From contig DASRAJ010000133.1 in NCBI GenBank assembly GCA_035638255.1, positions 44,126-108,125 on the forward strand: DNA of 64,000 nucleotides, read 5' to 3'. The stretch's first letter is position 1; each line of letters opens with the position of its first letter. Origin of the DNA: DASRAJ01 sp035638255 (GTDB taxonomy: Bacteria > Bacteroidota > Bacteroidia > Chitinophagales > UBA10324). Both the position numbers and the translations under genes were made by a program. Positions 41,364 to 49,062 of the stretch are shown here, piece after piece. The notes under the pieces were generated by a model. The model saw only the letters and a program-made list of their open reading frames with translations. It ran no database searches and was not told where the DNA came from.

Positions 41364-42992
41364 ATGGCAAAACTGATTAATTACACTACGGATGCCCGCG
41401 ACCGTCTCAAGAAAGGCGTTGACTCGCTGGCTGATGCCGTGAAAGTGACACTCGGTCCAAAAGGACGTAACGTGGTCATCGAGAAAAAATATGGTGCTCC
41501 CTTGATTACCAAAGACGGAGTTACCGTAGCAAAAGAAATCGAATTGGAGGATCCCATTGAAAATATGGGCGCTCAAATGCTGAAGGAAGTCGCATCAAAA
41601 ACTTCTGACATTGCGGGCGATGGAACTACTACTGCCACTGTGCTGGCACAGGCAATGATTACCGGCGGATTAAAGAATGTTGCTGCCGGTGCTAACCCCA
41701 TGGACTTAAAGCGGGGCATGGACAAAGCTGCAGCCGCAGTGATTGAACATGTGAAGAATCAGTCGCAGCAAGTAGGCAATGACAATAAAAAGATTGAACA
41801 GGTAGCATCTATTTCTGCAAACAATGATAACACAATCGGAAAGCTGATTGCTGAAGCGATGGCGAAAGTGAAGAAAGAGGGAGTGATCACGGTAGAAGAA
41901 GCGAAAGGAACTGAAACCACCGTTGAAGTGGTGGAAGGAATGCAATTCGATCGCGGATATCTTTCTCCCTACTTCGTTACCAATCCTGAAAAGATGGAGG
42001 CTGAGTTGGATCATCCTTACATCCTGATCTATGACAAGAAGATCAGCCAGATGAAGGACCTTCTTCCTATTCTTGAAAAAGTGGCACAGCAGGGCTCGCC
42101 CATGCTCATCATCTCTGAAGAAGTGGAAGGTGAAGCGCTCGCGACTCTGGTTGTAAATAAAATTCGCGGGACGATCAAAGTTGCGGCAGTGAAAGCCCCA
42201 GGCTTTGGAGATCGCAGAAAAGAAATGCTGGAAGACATTGCCAAACTCACAGGAGGAACGGTGATCAGTGAGGAACAAGGTTACAAATTAGAGAATGCAA
42301 CGCTTGCATACCTCGGCAAGGCAGACAAGATCCTCATTGATAAAGATAACACCACGATTGTAAATGGTGGAGGAAAGAAAGCTGACATCGCTGCACGCGT
42401 GAACCAAATCAAAGCGCAGATTGAAACTACTACCAGCGATTACGACAAGGAAAAATTGCAGGAGCGTTTGGCGAAGCTGAGCGGGGGAGTAGCAGTGCTT
42501 TACATCGGCGCAGCAAGTGAAGTGGAGATGAAAGAAAAGAAAGCCCGCGTTGATGATGCTTTGCATGCTACACGTGCTGCCGTGGAAGAAGGGATTGTTC
42601 CGGGTGGTGGTGTTGCATACATCCGCGCCCTTGAATCACTTGACAAAGTGAAAGGAGTGAATGATGATGAAACAACCGGTGTGAACATTGTTCGTCGTGC
42701 TCTTGAAGAACCGTTGCGCATTATTGCAGCAAATGCAGGTGCTGAAGGTTCCATCGTCGTTCAGAGAGTGAAGGAAGGCAAGGGTGATTTCGGTTTCAAT
42801 GCGCGCACTGATGTGTATGAAAAACTGATGGCTGCGGGCGTAATTGATCCTACCAAAGTTACCCGCGTGGCATTGGAGAATGCTGTTTCAATTGCTTCGA
42901 TGTTACTGACCACCGAGTGTGTGATTGTTGACAAGCCGAAGGAAGAAAAAGCAATGCCTCAGATGCCTCCGGGAGGTGGAATGGATTACTAA
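41364..42992 (+). CDS. groEL: Chaperonin GroEL
   Basis: 542 residues, full length. Typical segments: VTLGPKGRNVVIEKKYGAP, the ATP-binding AGDGTTTATVLAQAM at about 86-100, and the C-terminal MPQMPPGGGMDY tail with a short Gly-Met repeat. Forms the 14-mer that folds proteins with GroES. The hairpin at 43037-43078 just after the stop is a good terminator. Only one groEL copy is in the window. Confidence 0.99.
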   Translation: MAKLINYTTDARDRLKKGVDSLADAVKVTLGPKGRNVVIEKKYGAPLITKDGVTVAKEIELEDPIENMGAQMLKEVASKTSDIAGDGTTTATVLAQAMITGGLKNVAAGANPMDLKRGMDKAAAAVIEHVKNQSQQVGNDNKKIEQVASISANNDNTIGKLIAEAMAKVKKEGVITVEEAKGTETTVEVVEGMQFDRGYLSPYFVTNPEKMEAELDHPYILIYDKKISQMKDLLPILEKVAQQGSPMLIISEEVEGEALATLVVNKIRGTIKVAAVKAPGFGDRRKEMLEDIAKLTGGTVISEEQGYKLENATLAYLGKADKILIDKDNTTIVNGGGKKADIAARVNQIKAQIETTTSDYDKEKLQERLAKLSGGVAVLYIGAASEVEMKEKKARVDDALHATRAAVEEGIVPGGGVAYIRALESLDKVKGVNDDETTGVNIVRRALEEPLRIIAANAGAEGSIVVQRVKEGKGDFGFNARTDVYEKLMAAGVIDPTKVTRVALENAVSIASMLLTTECVIVDKPKEEKAMPQMPPGGGMDY

Positions 42993-43371
42993 ATTGCGAG
43001 TCGTGATACGCGTATCGCGAACCGCGATGAAAAGGATGCGGCGATTTTCTGAAGAGAAGATCGCCGCAATTTTTTTTGAAGAACCCCGTCACGATTAAAA
43101 GATGACAATGGATTGCGCGGCTGGATTTTCTTCTTTTCCCTTTCGCCACATGGGCAAACTGCGCAATGCAAATTCGGTGCGGGCACAAGAGCTTCACAAA
43201 TTAATTTATTTATTTCTTGAATTTATTAAGAACGCTTTATTTACCTTGGTCAGATAAAATTTCAATCAGCAATTTTTTTCTCTTTACTCCAAACTCCTGC
43301 CTGCTCAACCGTTTCAGTTGGCGACAGGTGATTGCACTAATGATTCATGACTAAAACAAAAGGAGGTGCAA
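42993..43371. other. Intergenic region downstream of groEL
   Basis: Holds the groEL-proximal hairpin repeat (see 43037-43078), preceded by cgattcac-type words at about 43000-43027. The rest is without recognised features up to a strong Shine-Dalgarno site at 43361-43366. Confidence 0.5.
43037..43078 (+). repeat. Dispersed hairpin + T-tract element, copy 1 (terminator of groEL)
   Basis: TGCGGCGAT (43037-43045) pairs with ATCGCCGCA (43060-43068). Inner TTCT/AGAA pairs extend the stem to about 14 bp, followed by a run of 8 T. Copies in the same orientation lie at 44229-44267, 50650-50687 and 52443-52477. Confidence 0.75.
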
Positions 43372-43455
43372 ATGACAGAAACAGAGATCGGGAAAACCTA
43401 CATGAGTAAAAATACCGGGAGGTTTTTTATTCAGAGCCAATACACTGGGGCATAG
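43372..43455 (+). CDS. Possible 27-residue small protein with strong Shine-Dalgarno site
   Basis: The frame encodes MTETEIGKTYMSKNTGRFFI plus seven more residues (QSQYTGA), stop at 43453-43455. It is preceded by AAAGGAGGTGCAA, an almost ideal ribosome-binding site that is rare in this phylum, and it lies 50 bp upstream of the Cys-rich T9SS gene in the same direction. It could be a leader peptide or a small protein co-transcribed with that gene. There is no homology argument, so the call rests on the ribosome-binding site. Confidence 0.35.
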   Translation: MTETEIGKTYMSKNTGRFFIQSQYTGA

Positions 43456-43505
43456 TTGCGGTGACATTGCAATGAAAATATTTCGTAACCTAAAAAATAA
43501 AATTC

Positions 43506-44141
43506 ATGAAAAACACTGCACTCAAATTAATGGTTAGCGGATTGGTTTTCTTATTCATGTTGTTTATAGAATTGTCAAATAATGTTTATGGGCAGAAGTG
43601 TCCCAAAACGTTAACTGATAGCACAACTTACTCCGGATGCGATAGTGCAAAAACCGCTCAAAAGGTGACCAACCACATCAGTTTTCATTCTGCCACCAAA
43701 TGCAATCAGCGCACCTGCACGTCGGGAAGCTGTTATTTGAGCAGCCTCATTGTTCTCCAGGAGTTGAATTGTACCAAAGTCGCAGACGCAACCTGCCCTC
43801 ACGGATTCAGATGGACATGTAAAGAGAAATACCAACTGGATTGCCAATGCCATGGCCCGCGAATGGAAGGCGATTTAACGCAACCATCAATCACTTCAGG
43901 CGATTTGCGAATCTTTCCGAACCCTGCTTCAGAGGAGGTTTCAATTGACATGAGCGATTATTATGGCAATATACAATTGCACGTGGTTAATATGCTTGGT
44001 CAGCATGTATTTGACATTGCAGGTGAACTTAACGGAGATGAATTCTATTACCTCGATGTTTCTTCTTTTCCTAAGGGATTGTATAAAGTAATTCTGCTGA
44101 GCGGCTTGGAAATGAAAACCGGAACGATCATTAAAGAGTAA
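43506..44141 (+). CDS. Small Cys-rich T9SS-secreted protein
   Basis: 211 residues. Signal peptide at 1-29 (ends NNVYGQ). The mature domain is only about 95 residues but has about 12 Cys (CPKTLT, SGCDSAK, KCNQRTCTSGSC, LNCTKV, ATCPHGFRWTCKEK, LDCQCHG), which suggests several disulfides. A type A sorting domain follows (LRIFPNPASEEVSIDMSDYYG...FPKGLYKVILLSG). The Cys-rich domain is not a family I recognise. A compact disulfide-bonded cargo is unusual beside the large propeller cargos of this window. Confidence 0.88.
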   Translation: MKNTALKLMVSGLVFLFMLFIELSNNVYGQKCPKTLTDSTTYSGCDSAKTAQKVTNHISFHSATKCNQRTCTSGSCYLSSLIVLQELNCTKVADATCPHGFRWTCKEKYQLDCQCHGPRMEGDLTQPSITSGDLRIFPNPASEEVSIDMSDYYGNIQLHVVNMLGQHVFDIAGELNGDEFYYLDVSSFPKGLYKVILLSGLEMKTGTIIKE

Positions 44142-44335
44142 ACAGATGGGGTGTGCGAAAGCCTTCTTTTCCGCAAAGTGGGGCAAGGCGTTTGACTAAA
44201 GATGTAATATAATACCATAAGCGGCTTGTGTCGATTTTCTGAAATGAAGATCGCCGCAATTTTTTTTGAGGAAAGAAATGATTATGAAAACAAGACACAA
44301 GTGGATGCTTCATTTCTGCACCCTACACGTGAATG
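44142..44335. other. Intergenic region with hairpin copy 2
   Basis: Carries the second copy of the dispersed hairpin element (44229-44267) about 90 bp after the Cys-rich gene stop. Nothing else is recognised. Confidence 0.5.
44229..44267 (+). repeat. Dispersed hairpin + T-tract element, copy 2
   Basis: TCGATTTTCT-gaaatga-AGATCG with a GCCGCAATTTTTTTT tail. The left arm is disrupted by a GTGT insertion compared with copy 1. Confidence 0.6.
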
Positions 44336-44482
44336 TTATACGGAAAGATTCAGCCACTCACAAACCGTTTTCAAAACCCAAATCAGGATAACAAACGCTC
44401 CGGCGGCAGCGAGCAGCCTTACACCTGCTTCAGCGCGTGCTTTTTGGACAATTGCATCAATACGAGGGTATCTCTTTAGCAT
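44336..44482 (-). CDS. Possible 48-residue single-pass membrane protein
   Basis: The minus-strand frame starts MLKRYPRIDAIVQKARAEAG and continues with a clear membrane helix (RLLAAAGAFVILIWVLKTV, about residues 22-40), then CEWLNLSV and stop. The positive N-terminus suggests that end faces the cytosol. It is in the otherwise empty stretch between the Cys-rich gene and the repeat array. The amphiphilic order and coherent helix make chance less likely. No ribosome-binding site or promoter is clear. Confidence 0.4.
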   Translation of the reverse strand: MLKRYPRIDAIVQKARAEAGVRLLAAAGAFVILIWVLKTVCEWLNLSV

Positions 44483-44630
44483 AAGACAGGGATTTAAAAG
44501 TGATTGCTAAAGTGAGTTATTCGCTTTTGAACGGAGAAAGATTCAAAAAGCAATTCTATTTTATTAACATTAAGTTTCTCGGCTTCTGTGGAGGCAGACC
44601 AATCCCGGGGAATTGATAACGTAAAATCGA
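44483..44630. other. Intergenic region before hairpin array 1
   Basis: No gene. Contains AGGCAGACCAATCC at 44592-44605, which recurs just past the array at 45071-45084, so the array is bracketed by a 14-bp direct repeat. Confidence 0.5.
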
Positions 44631-45045
44631 AATTCTTTTCATCCTAAATCTGATGGAAGTTAAAAACGCTTTCGCATTCGTTGTTGGTCTGGCTCAACAC
44701 AAGCTGCGCAAAGACCAGCAACGGCATCAATTCTTTTCATCCTAAATCTGATGGAAGTAAAAAAAGCTTTCGCATTCGTTGTTGGTCTGGCTCAACACAA
44801 GCTACACAAAGACCAACAACGGCATCAACGGCATCAATTCTTTTCATCCTAAATCTGATGGAAGTTAAAAACGCTTTCGCATTCGTTGTTGGTCTGGCTC
44901 AACACAAGCTGCGCAAAGACCAACAACGGCATCAAACGGCATCAATTCTTTTCATCCTAAATCTGATTGCAGTTAAAAACGCTTTCGCATTCGTTGCTGG
45001 TCTGGCTCAACACAAGCTGCGCAAAGACCGACAACGGCATCAAAC
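44631..45045. repeat. Hairpin repeat array 1 (four units)
   Basis: Four direct units start at 44631, 44729, 44836 and 44944 (spacing 98, 107 and 108 bp). Each has a leader (AATTCTTTTCATCCTAAATC...), a spacer (ACGCTTTCGCATT) and a hairpin with arms CGTTGTTGGTCT and AGACCAACAACG around a 20-21 nt loop GGCTCAACACAAGCTGCGCA. Unit 4 and the first unit carry single base changes in one arm. A long plus-strand frame crosses the array but unit spacing is not a multiple of three, so it is not protein-coding repeat DNA. Function unknown. Confidence 0.85.
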
Positions 45046-45123
45046 ATTGATCTTTGCGAACGCTTATGCAAAGGCAGACCAATCCAGCGATATTGCCTGA
45101 TCAGGAGGCTTCGGGAATCCTTC

Positions 45124-47868
45124 TTAATCATTCTTCTTCTTCTTTTCAAAGTCTCCCGCCTGTATGTACGTAATCTTTTCAGGAAGAATCCATTTACGCA
45201 TGGCAGCATTCACATCTTCCACCTTTAGCGTTGTAATCTTATTCTCCTGTGTTTCTTCCCACTTCATGGTGCGCTTCAGGAAGAGATTGCTTGACAGCAC
45301 ATAAGTGAGATAGCTGTCGCGCGAGCGGTTCACACCTTCATCCTGCAGATAACCTGTAACGGCATCCTTAAATTCTGCTTCGGTAAATCCATCCTTCAGC
45401 ATTTTCTGCATCTCATCTTTATAGGCAGCAATAAGCTTATCTGCGTTGTCAGGATTGTAAATGGCATACGAGCCGAATCCTCCTGATTGGTCAATGGGAT
45501 CTGCATTTAACCACGAGCCCACACCATAGCTGATACCTTCCTTTTGCCTGATGCGCACAGCAAGGCGCGAATTCAGAAATCCACCACCAAGCATGTAGTC
45601 ACCCATGATGAGGGCCGGATAGTCAGCATTGTCATCGCGAAGCTTTAAGTTGTAACCGGCTGCAAGCATGGCGTTGGCTTTGTCGGGTGTATTTATTTTC
45701 TGGTTCTGAGCAGCCACATCGAAGAAAGGCTCCGGGGCGCGCACGTATTGATTTTTCGCGTTCCAATTCTTCAGCATGGACGTCAATTCGCTCAATGCTG
45801 CTGCATCGTCAAAATCACCAACCACGGCTACGGTGGCATTGCTGCTGCCATAAAAATCAGCGTAGAATTTTTTCACATCATCCAGCTTCATGTTGCGCGT
45901 TTCTTCTGCCTGCTCATCAAAAGTGCCTGTGTAGCGGAAGTCAGTTTTTGGGTATGGATTGAGAATACGGTTGAACGTATTGAATGCGATAGACTGTGGC
46001 TCACTTCGCTGCTGATCAATGTCGGCTAAATTCTGCTCAATGAGTTTGCTGAATTCCTCCTGCGGAAAAATCGGTTCACGCAACACTTCCTTCACAAGGC
46101 GCAACGTTTTCACCAAACTATCCTTCACTGTAGAGATGCTGATGGTAATAGTTTGACCGGATCCGAAGACGTTTACAGTGGCCTTAGCTTTATCGAAGCC
46201 ATCGTTGATCTGCTGAAAAGTTTTGTTCTTAGTCCCACGCCTCAGCATTTGAGCAGTCAATTCAGATAGAGCGCCTTTATTCTGCAGCGTTTGCTCGCTG
46301 CCGATGCGGAGCGTGATCAACGCATTTACAGAGCTGCCGCGGGTTTCTTTTTTGAGAAAAGCATACTGAGCGCCACCGGCAATCTTCCCGGTTTTTGTTC
46401 TTGCATCAATATTGGCGCAGGAGGCATCGAATGCTTCAGCTCCTTTCAATGCTTCTTTGCCTTTATAATCTTTCGCTAGGGCAGACACGTCGGGCGCTGA
46501 AGGAATGGTGGCGCGATCAGGATTAGCATCAGGAATGAAAACTCCTGTAGTGCGATTGGAAGTCTTGTAATAATCATTGATCGCCTTGTTCACTTGTTCA
46601 ACCGTTACTTTTTCAAGACGGTCCCGGTAGAGAAACCAGAGTCGCCAGTCACCCTGGGCAATATAAGTGCTAAGCGTCAATCCAACCGATGCGCTGTTGT
46701 TGTACATCAGTTCGAAATTCTTGAGCAGCTTGGTCTTGGCCCGGTTTACTTCATCAGCAGTCACCGGATTGTTCTTCAGATCATTGAATACTCCAAGAAA
46801 AGTTTGCTTCGCATCATCGAGTGATTTATCCTTCGGGACTTCAGCATAGTAATACGCGAAGCCGGGATCTTTCAGAGCGTAAGCATATCCGTAAACGGCT
46901 GTCGCCTTTTTCGTTTCAACCAATTGTTTGTACAACCTTCCTGAGGGAACATTAGTGAGAATGTCATTCAGCACCGGAATGGCGGCATAATCGGAAGATG
47001 ATCCTGCAGAAATGTGATAGCCACAGGAAACAACCTGAACATCTCCGACTCTTTTGAGCTCTACGAAGCGCTCACCATCCTGTGTTGGCTCAGTGGTGTA
47101 TTCCTTTGGAATAATTCTTTGCGGCTTAGGAATGGAACCGAAGTACTTGTTTACAAGATTGATTGTTTTTGCTTCATCAATTTTTCCGGCAACAATGAGC
47201 ACGGCATTGTCGGGCTGATAATATTTGTGATAGAATGCCTGCAGGTTTTCGATGGGAACTTTCTCTATATCTTCCTTTGATCCTATGGTTGACTTGCCGT
47301 AGTTATGCCACAGGTATGCCGTAGACATTACGCGCTCTTCGAGCACTCCGCTCGGATCATTTTCTCCGGATTCAAATTCATTTCTCACCACAGAAAATTC
47401 TGATTGGAGGTCTTCATTCTTAATGAATGAATTTACCATGCGGTCGCTTTCAAGACTGAGCGCCCAATTCAGGTTTTCATCAGTGCTTGAAAATGTTTCG
47501 AAGTAATTGGTGCGATCATACCATGTTGTTCCATTTGGTTGTGCTCCGTGTGAAGTTAATTCCTGGGGAATGTTCCTATGGCTCGTAGAACCTTTGAACA
47601 ACATGTGCTCAAGTAAGTGTGCCATGCCGGTTTCTCCATAACCTTCAACACGGGAACCAACGAGATAAGTGATATTAACGGTGACTGTTGGCTTTGATGC
47701 ATCAGGAAAGAGGAGTACCCGCAAACCATTCGCAAGATCATATTCGGTAATGCCTTCAACAGAAGTCACTTTTACCGGGGCGGCAAGTGGTTGCTGTGCG
47801 CTTACAAAGGTTGATCTGATTTGAACAAGAAAAATCAGCAGCAGGAGGAGAGAGAGATTTTTTTTCAT
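45124..47868 (-). CDS. M16-family zinc peptidase (insulinase/pitrilysin type), exported
   Basis: 914 residues. Signal peptide at 1-25 (MKKNLSLLLLLIFLVQIRST...SAQ). The first M16 half has the inverted zinc motif HLLEH at 84-88 and the third ligand E164 in VVRNEFESGEND. The second half (about 490-910) has no HxxEH and serves as the non-catalytic domain, as usual for the family; it ends with a KKKKND tail. Bacteroidota carry such periplasmic two-domain M16 enzymes that degrade peptides. Both flanks carry the same hairpin repeat family (44631-45045 and 48079-48253). Confidence 0.94.
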   Translation of the reverse strand: MKKNLSLLLLLIFLVQIRSTFVSAQQPLAAPVKVTSVEGITEYDLANGLRVLLFPDASKPTVTVNITYLVGSRVEGYGETGMAHLLEHMLFKGSTSHRNIPQELTSHGAQPNGTTWYDRTNYFETFSSTDENLNWALSLESDRMVNSFIKNEDLQSEFSVVRNEFESGENDPSGVLEERVMSTAYLWHNYGKSTIGSKEDIEKVPIENLQAFYHKYYQPDNAVLIVAGKIDEAKTINLVNKYFGSIPKPQRIIPKEYTTEPTQDGERFVELKRVGDVQVVSCGYHISAGSSSDYAAIPVLNDILTNVPSGRLYKQLVETKKATAVYGYAYALKDPGFAYYYAEVPKDKSLDDAKQTFLGVFNDLKNNPVTADEVNRAKTKLLKNFELMYNNSASVGLTLSTYIAQGDWRLWFLYRDRLEKVTVEQVNKAINDYYKTSNRTTGVFIPDANPDRATIPSAPDVSALAKDYKGKEALKGAEAFDASCANIDARTKTGKIAGGAQYAFLKKETRGSSVNALITLRIGSEQTLQNKGALSELTAQMLRRGTKNKTFQQINDGFDKAKATVNVFGSGQTITISISTVKDSLVKTLRLVKEVLREPIFPQEEFSKLIEQNLADIDQQRSEPQSIAFNTFNRILNPYPKTDFRYTGTFDEQAEETRNMKLDDVKKFYADFYGSSNATVAVVGDFDDAAALSELTSMLKNWNAKNQYVRAPEPFFDVAAQNQKINTPDKANAMLAAGYNLKLRDDNADYPALIMGDYMLGGGFLNSRLAVRIRQKEGISYGVGSWLNADPIDQSGGFGSYAIYNPDNADKLIAAYKDEMQKMLKDGFTEAEFKDAVTGYLQDEGVNRSRDSYLTYVLSSNLFLKRTMKWEETQENKITTLKVEDVNAAMRKWILPEKITYIQAGDFEKKKKND

Positions 47869-48078
47869 GGAAGAAAATTTTTAGTGAGAGAATTATTTAT
47901 TGAACTTCACGACAAACGATGCACAAGATAAAAACTATTTGAGATGATATTGGAAGTTTCATTTCATCAGAACTATTCTTCCGGACTTACTCAACACAAC
48001 ATTTTAGGCGCGTAATGACATTAAGATTCCCTTGCGATTGTTTGTCTTTGTGAATGCTTATGATGAGAACCAATCCTC
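47869..48078. other. Intergenic region upstream of M16 gene
   Basis: No gene. The end (48047-48077; TTTGTGAATGCTTATG...ACCAATCC) resembles the sequence just right of array 1 (45053-45084), so the two arrays share flanks as well as units. Confidence 0.5.
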
Positions 48079-48253
48079 AATACTGAGGGGAAGTTGAGCG
48101 GCTCTCGCATATGTTGTTGGTCTGGCTCAATTAACAGCGCAAAGACCAACAACGGCATTAATACTGAGGAAAGTTAAGCGCTCTTGCATCTGTTGTTGGT
48201 CTGGCTCAACTCATAAGCATTAACAGCGCAAAGTCCAACAACAGCATTAATGA
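48079..48253. repeat. Hairpin repeat array 2 (two diverged units)
   Basis: Two units start at 48079 and 48160 (81-bp spacing). Both contain TGTTGTTGGTCTGGCTCAA and the complementary arm CAAAGACCAACAAC (CAAAGTCCAACAAC in the second), in the same orientation as array 1. The loops differ (shorter leader, ATTAACAGCGC in the loop), so only the hairpin core is conserved between arrays. Confidence 0.8.
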
Positions 48254-48302
48254 TGAGTCCTTGTTCGTCAGCTCCCTAAACCAAACCTGTCAGGCACAGT
48301 TG

Positions 48303-48860
48303 TTATTTGCGCCACAGTTTTGACCAAAAGCTTTTAGCCATAGGAATATTCATTTTGTCTCTCTTTAATCTATTGCTAAGTTCCACGAAGTTCTGAATCG
48401 TAATTCCAAAGCTTTCCTTCAATTCTTCTTGTTCCATTTCTCTAAGTTCATCCTGCATATCACCAACAAATAGTGATGGTTTTCCACTTTGAGTTTTTTG
48501 GTCAGCTATTGTGACATAAAAAATTTCAACTGCACGTGTCGATTTATATTTAGGGTCAATACCTAAATATTGATTTGCAATAACTGCCATGTAATATTCA
48601 GCTAATCCGTTTCCCCTTAGTTTGTCAAAAATGTAGTTCCAACCCTGATAGTTCAGGTCTTTCCAAAATTGAAAAGTTGAAAGTAATAGTTCTCTTAATG
48701 CAGTCCCGTGATGGTTTAAAAAATTGTAGACTATGAAATCTTTAATGTCCACTCTTTTAAGTTGTTCGTCAAACGGTTGGGTTTCCGTTCTGGTTGGTCT
48801 GTGTCGACAGTTCTTCCAAATGTTTGCAGATAATTCTTTAATATTTTCAGGTCTGTCCAT
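48303..48860 (-). CDS. Cytosolic protein of unknown function
   Basis: 185 residues, no signal peptide, Trp- and Lys-rich, probably mainly helical (for example FIVYNFLNHHGTALRELLLSTFQFWKDL, LREMEQEELKESFGITIQNFVELSNRLKRD). No family is recognised. It stands alone between repeat-rich regions: array 2 on one side and a 47-bp dispersed repeat on the other. This context hints at accessory DNA. Confidence 0.65.
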   Translation of the reverse strand: MDRPENIKELSANIWKNCRHRPTRTETQPFDEQLKRVDIKDFIVYNFLNHHGTALRELLLSTFQFWKDLNYQGWNYIFDKLRGNGLAEYYMAVIANQYLGIDPKYKSTRAVEIFYVTIADQKTQSGKPSLFVGDMQDELREMEQEELKESFGITIQNFVELSNRLKRDKMNIPMAKSFWSKLWRK

Positions 48861-48901
48861 ACAATTGTGCCTAAGGTTTTCAGTTCTTTAACGCTGCACT
48901 A

Positions 48902-48948
48902 TCAATCGGCATCAGCGAAGATGTTGAATTATATTTCTTCGATGTACA
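48902..48948. repeat. 47-bp dispersed repeat, copy 1
   Basis: Starts TCAATCGGCATCAGCGAAG. It matches 50523-50569 at 44 of 47 positions in the same orientation. In one frame both read SIGISED-E-YFFD, so it may be a remnant of coding DNA. Confidence 0.7.
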
Positions 48949-49062
48949 ATTTTGTTTTATCTACTTATGCGACACTCACTCGTATTGTGCTGTTATAAAC
49001 GCTCCGTCAAGTTCTTGGGGCCGCCTACTTGATTAGGAATGGCACTTCTCTTTCCACAAGCG

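Noticed and set aside
44631..45045. CRISPR array
   Set aside because: Units are almost entirely repeated with no unique spacers, and no cas gene is in the window.
44681..45100. Long plus-strand frame through the hairpin array encoding a repeated MEVKNAFAFVVGLAQHKL sequence
   Set aside because: Unit spacing is 98, 107 and 108 bp, so the frame changes between copies; no start signal; the palindromic hairpin explains the conservation better than coding.
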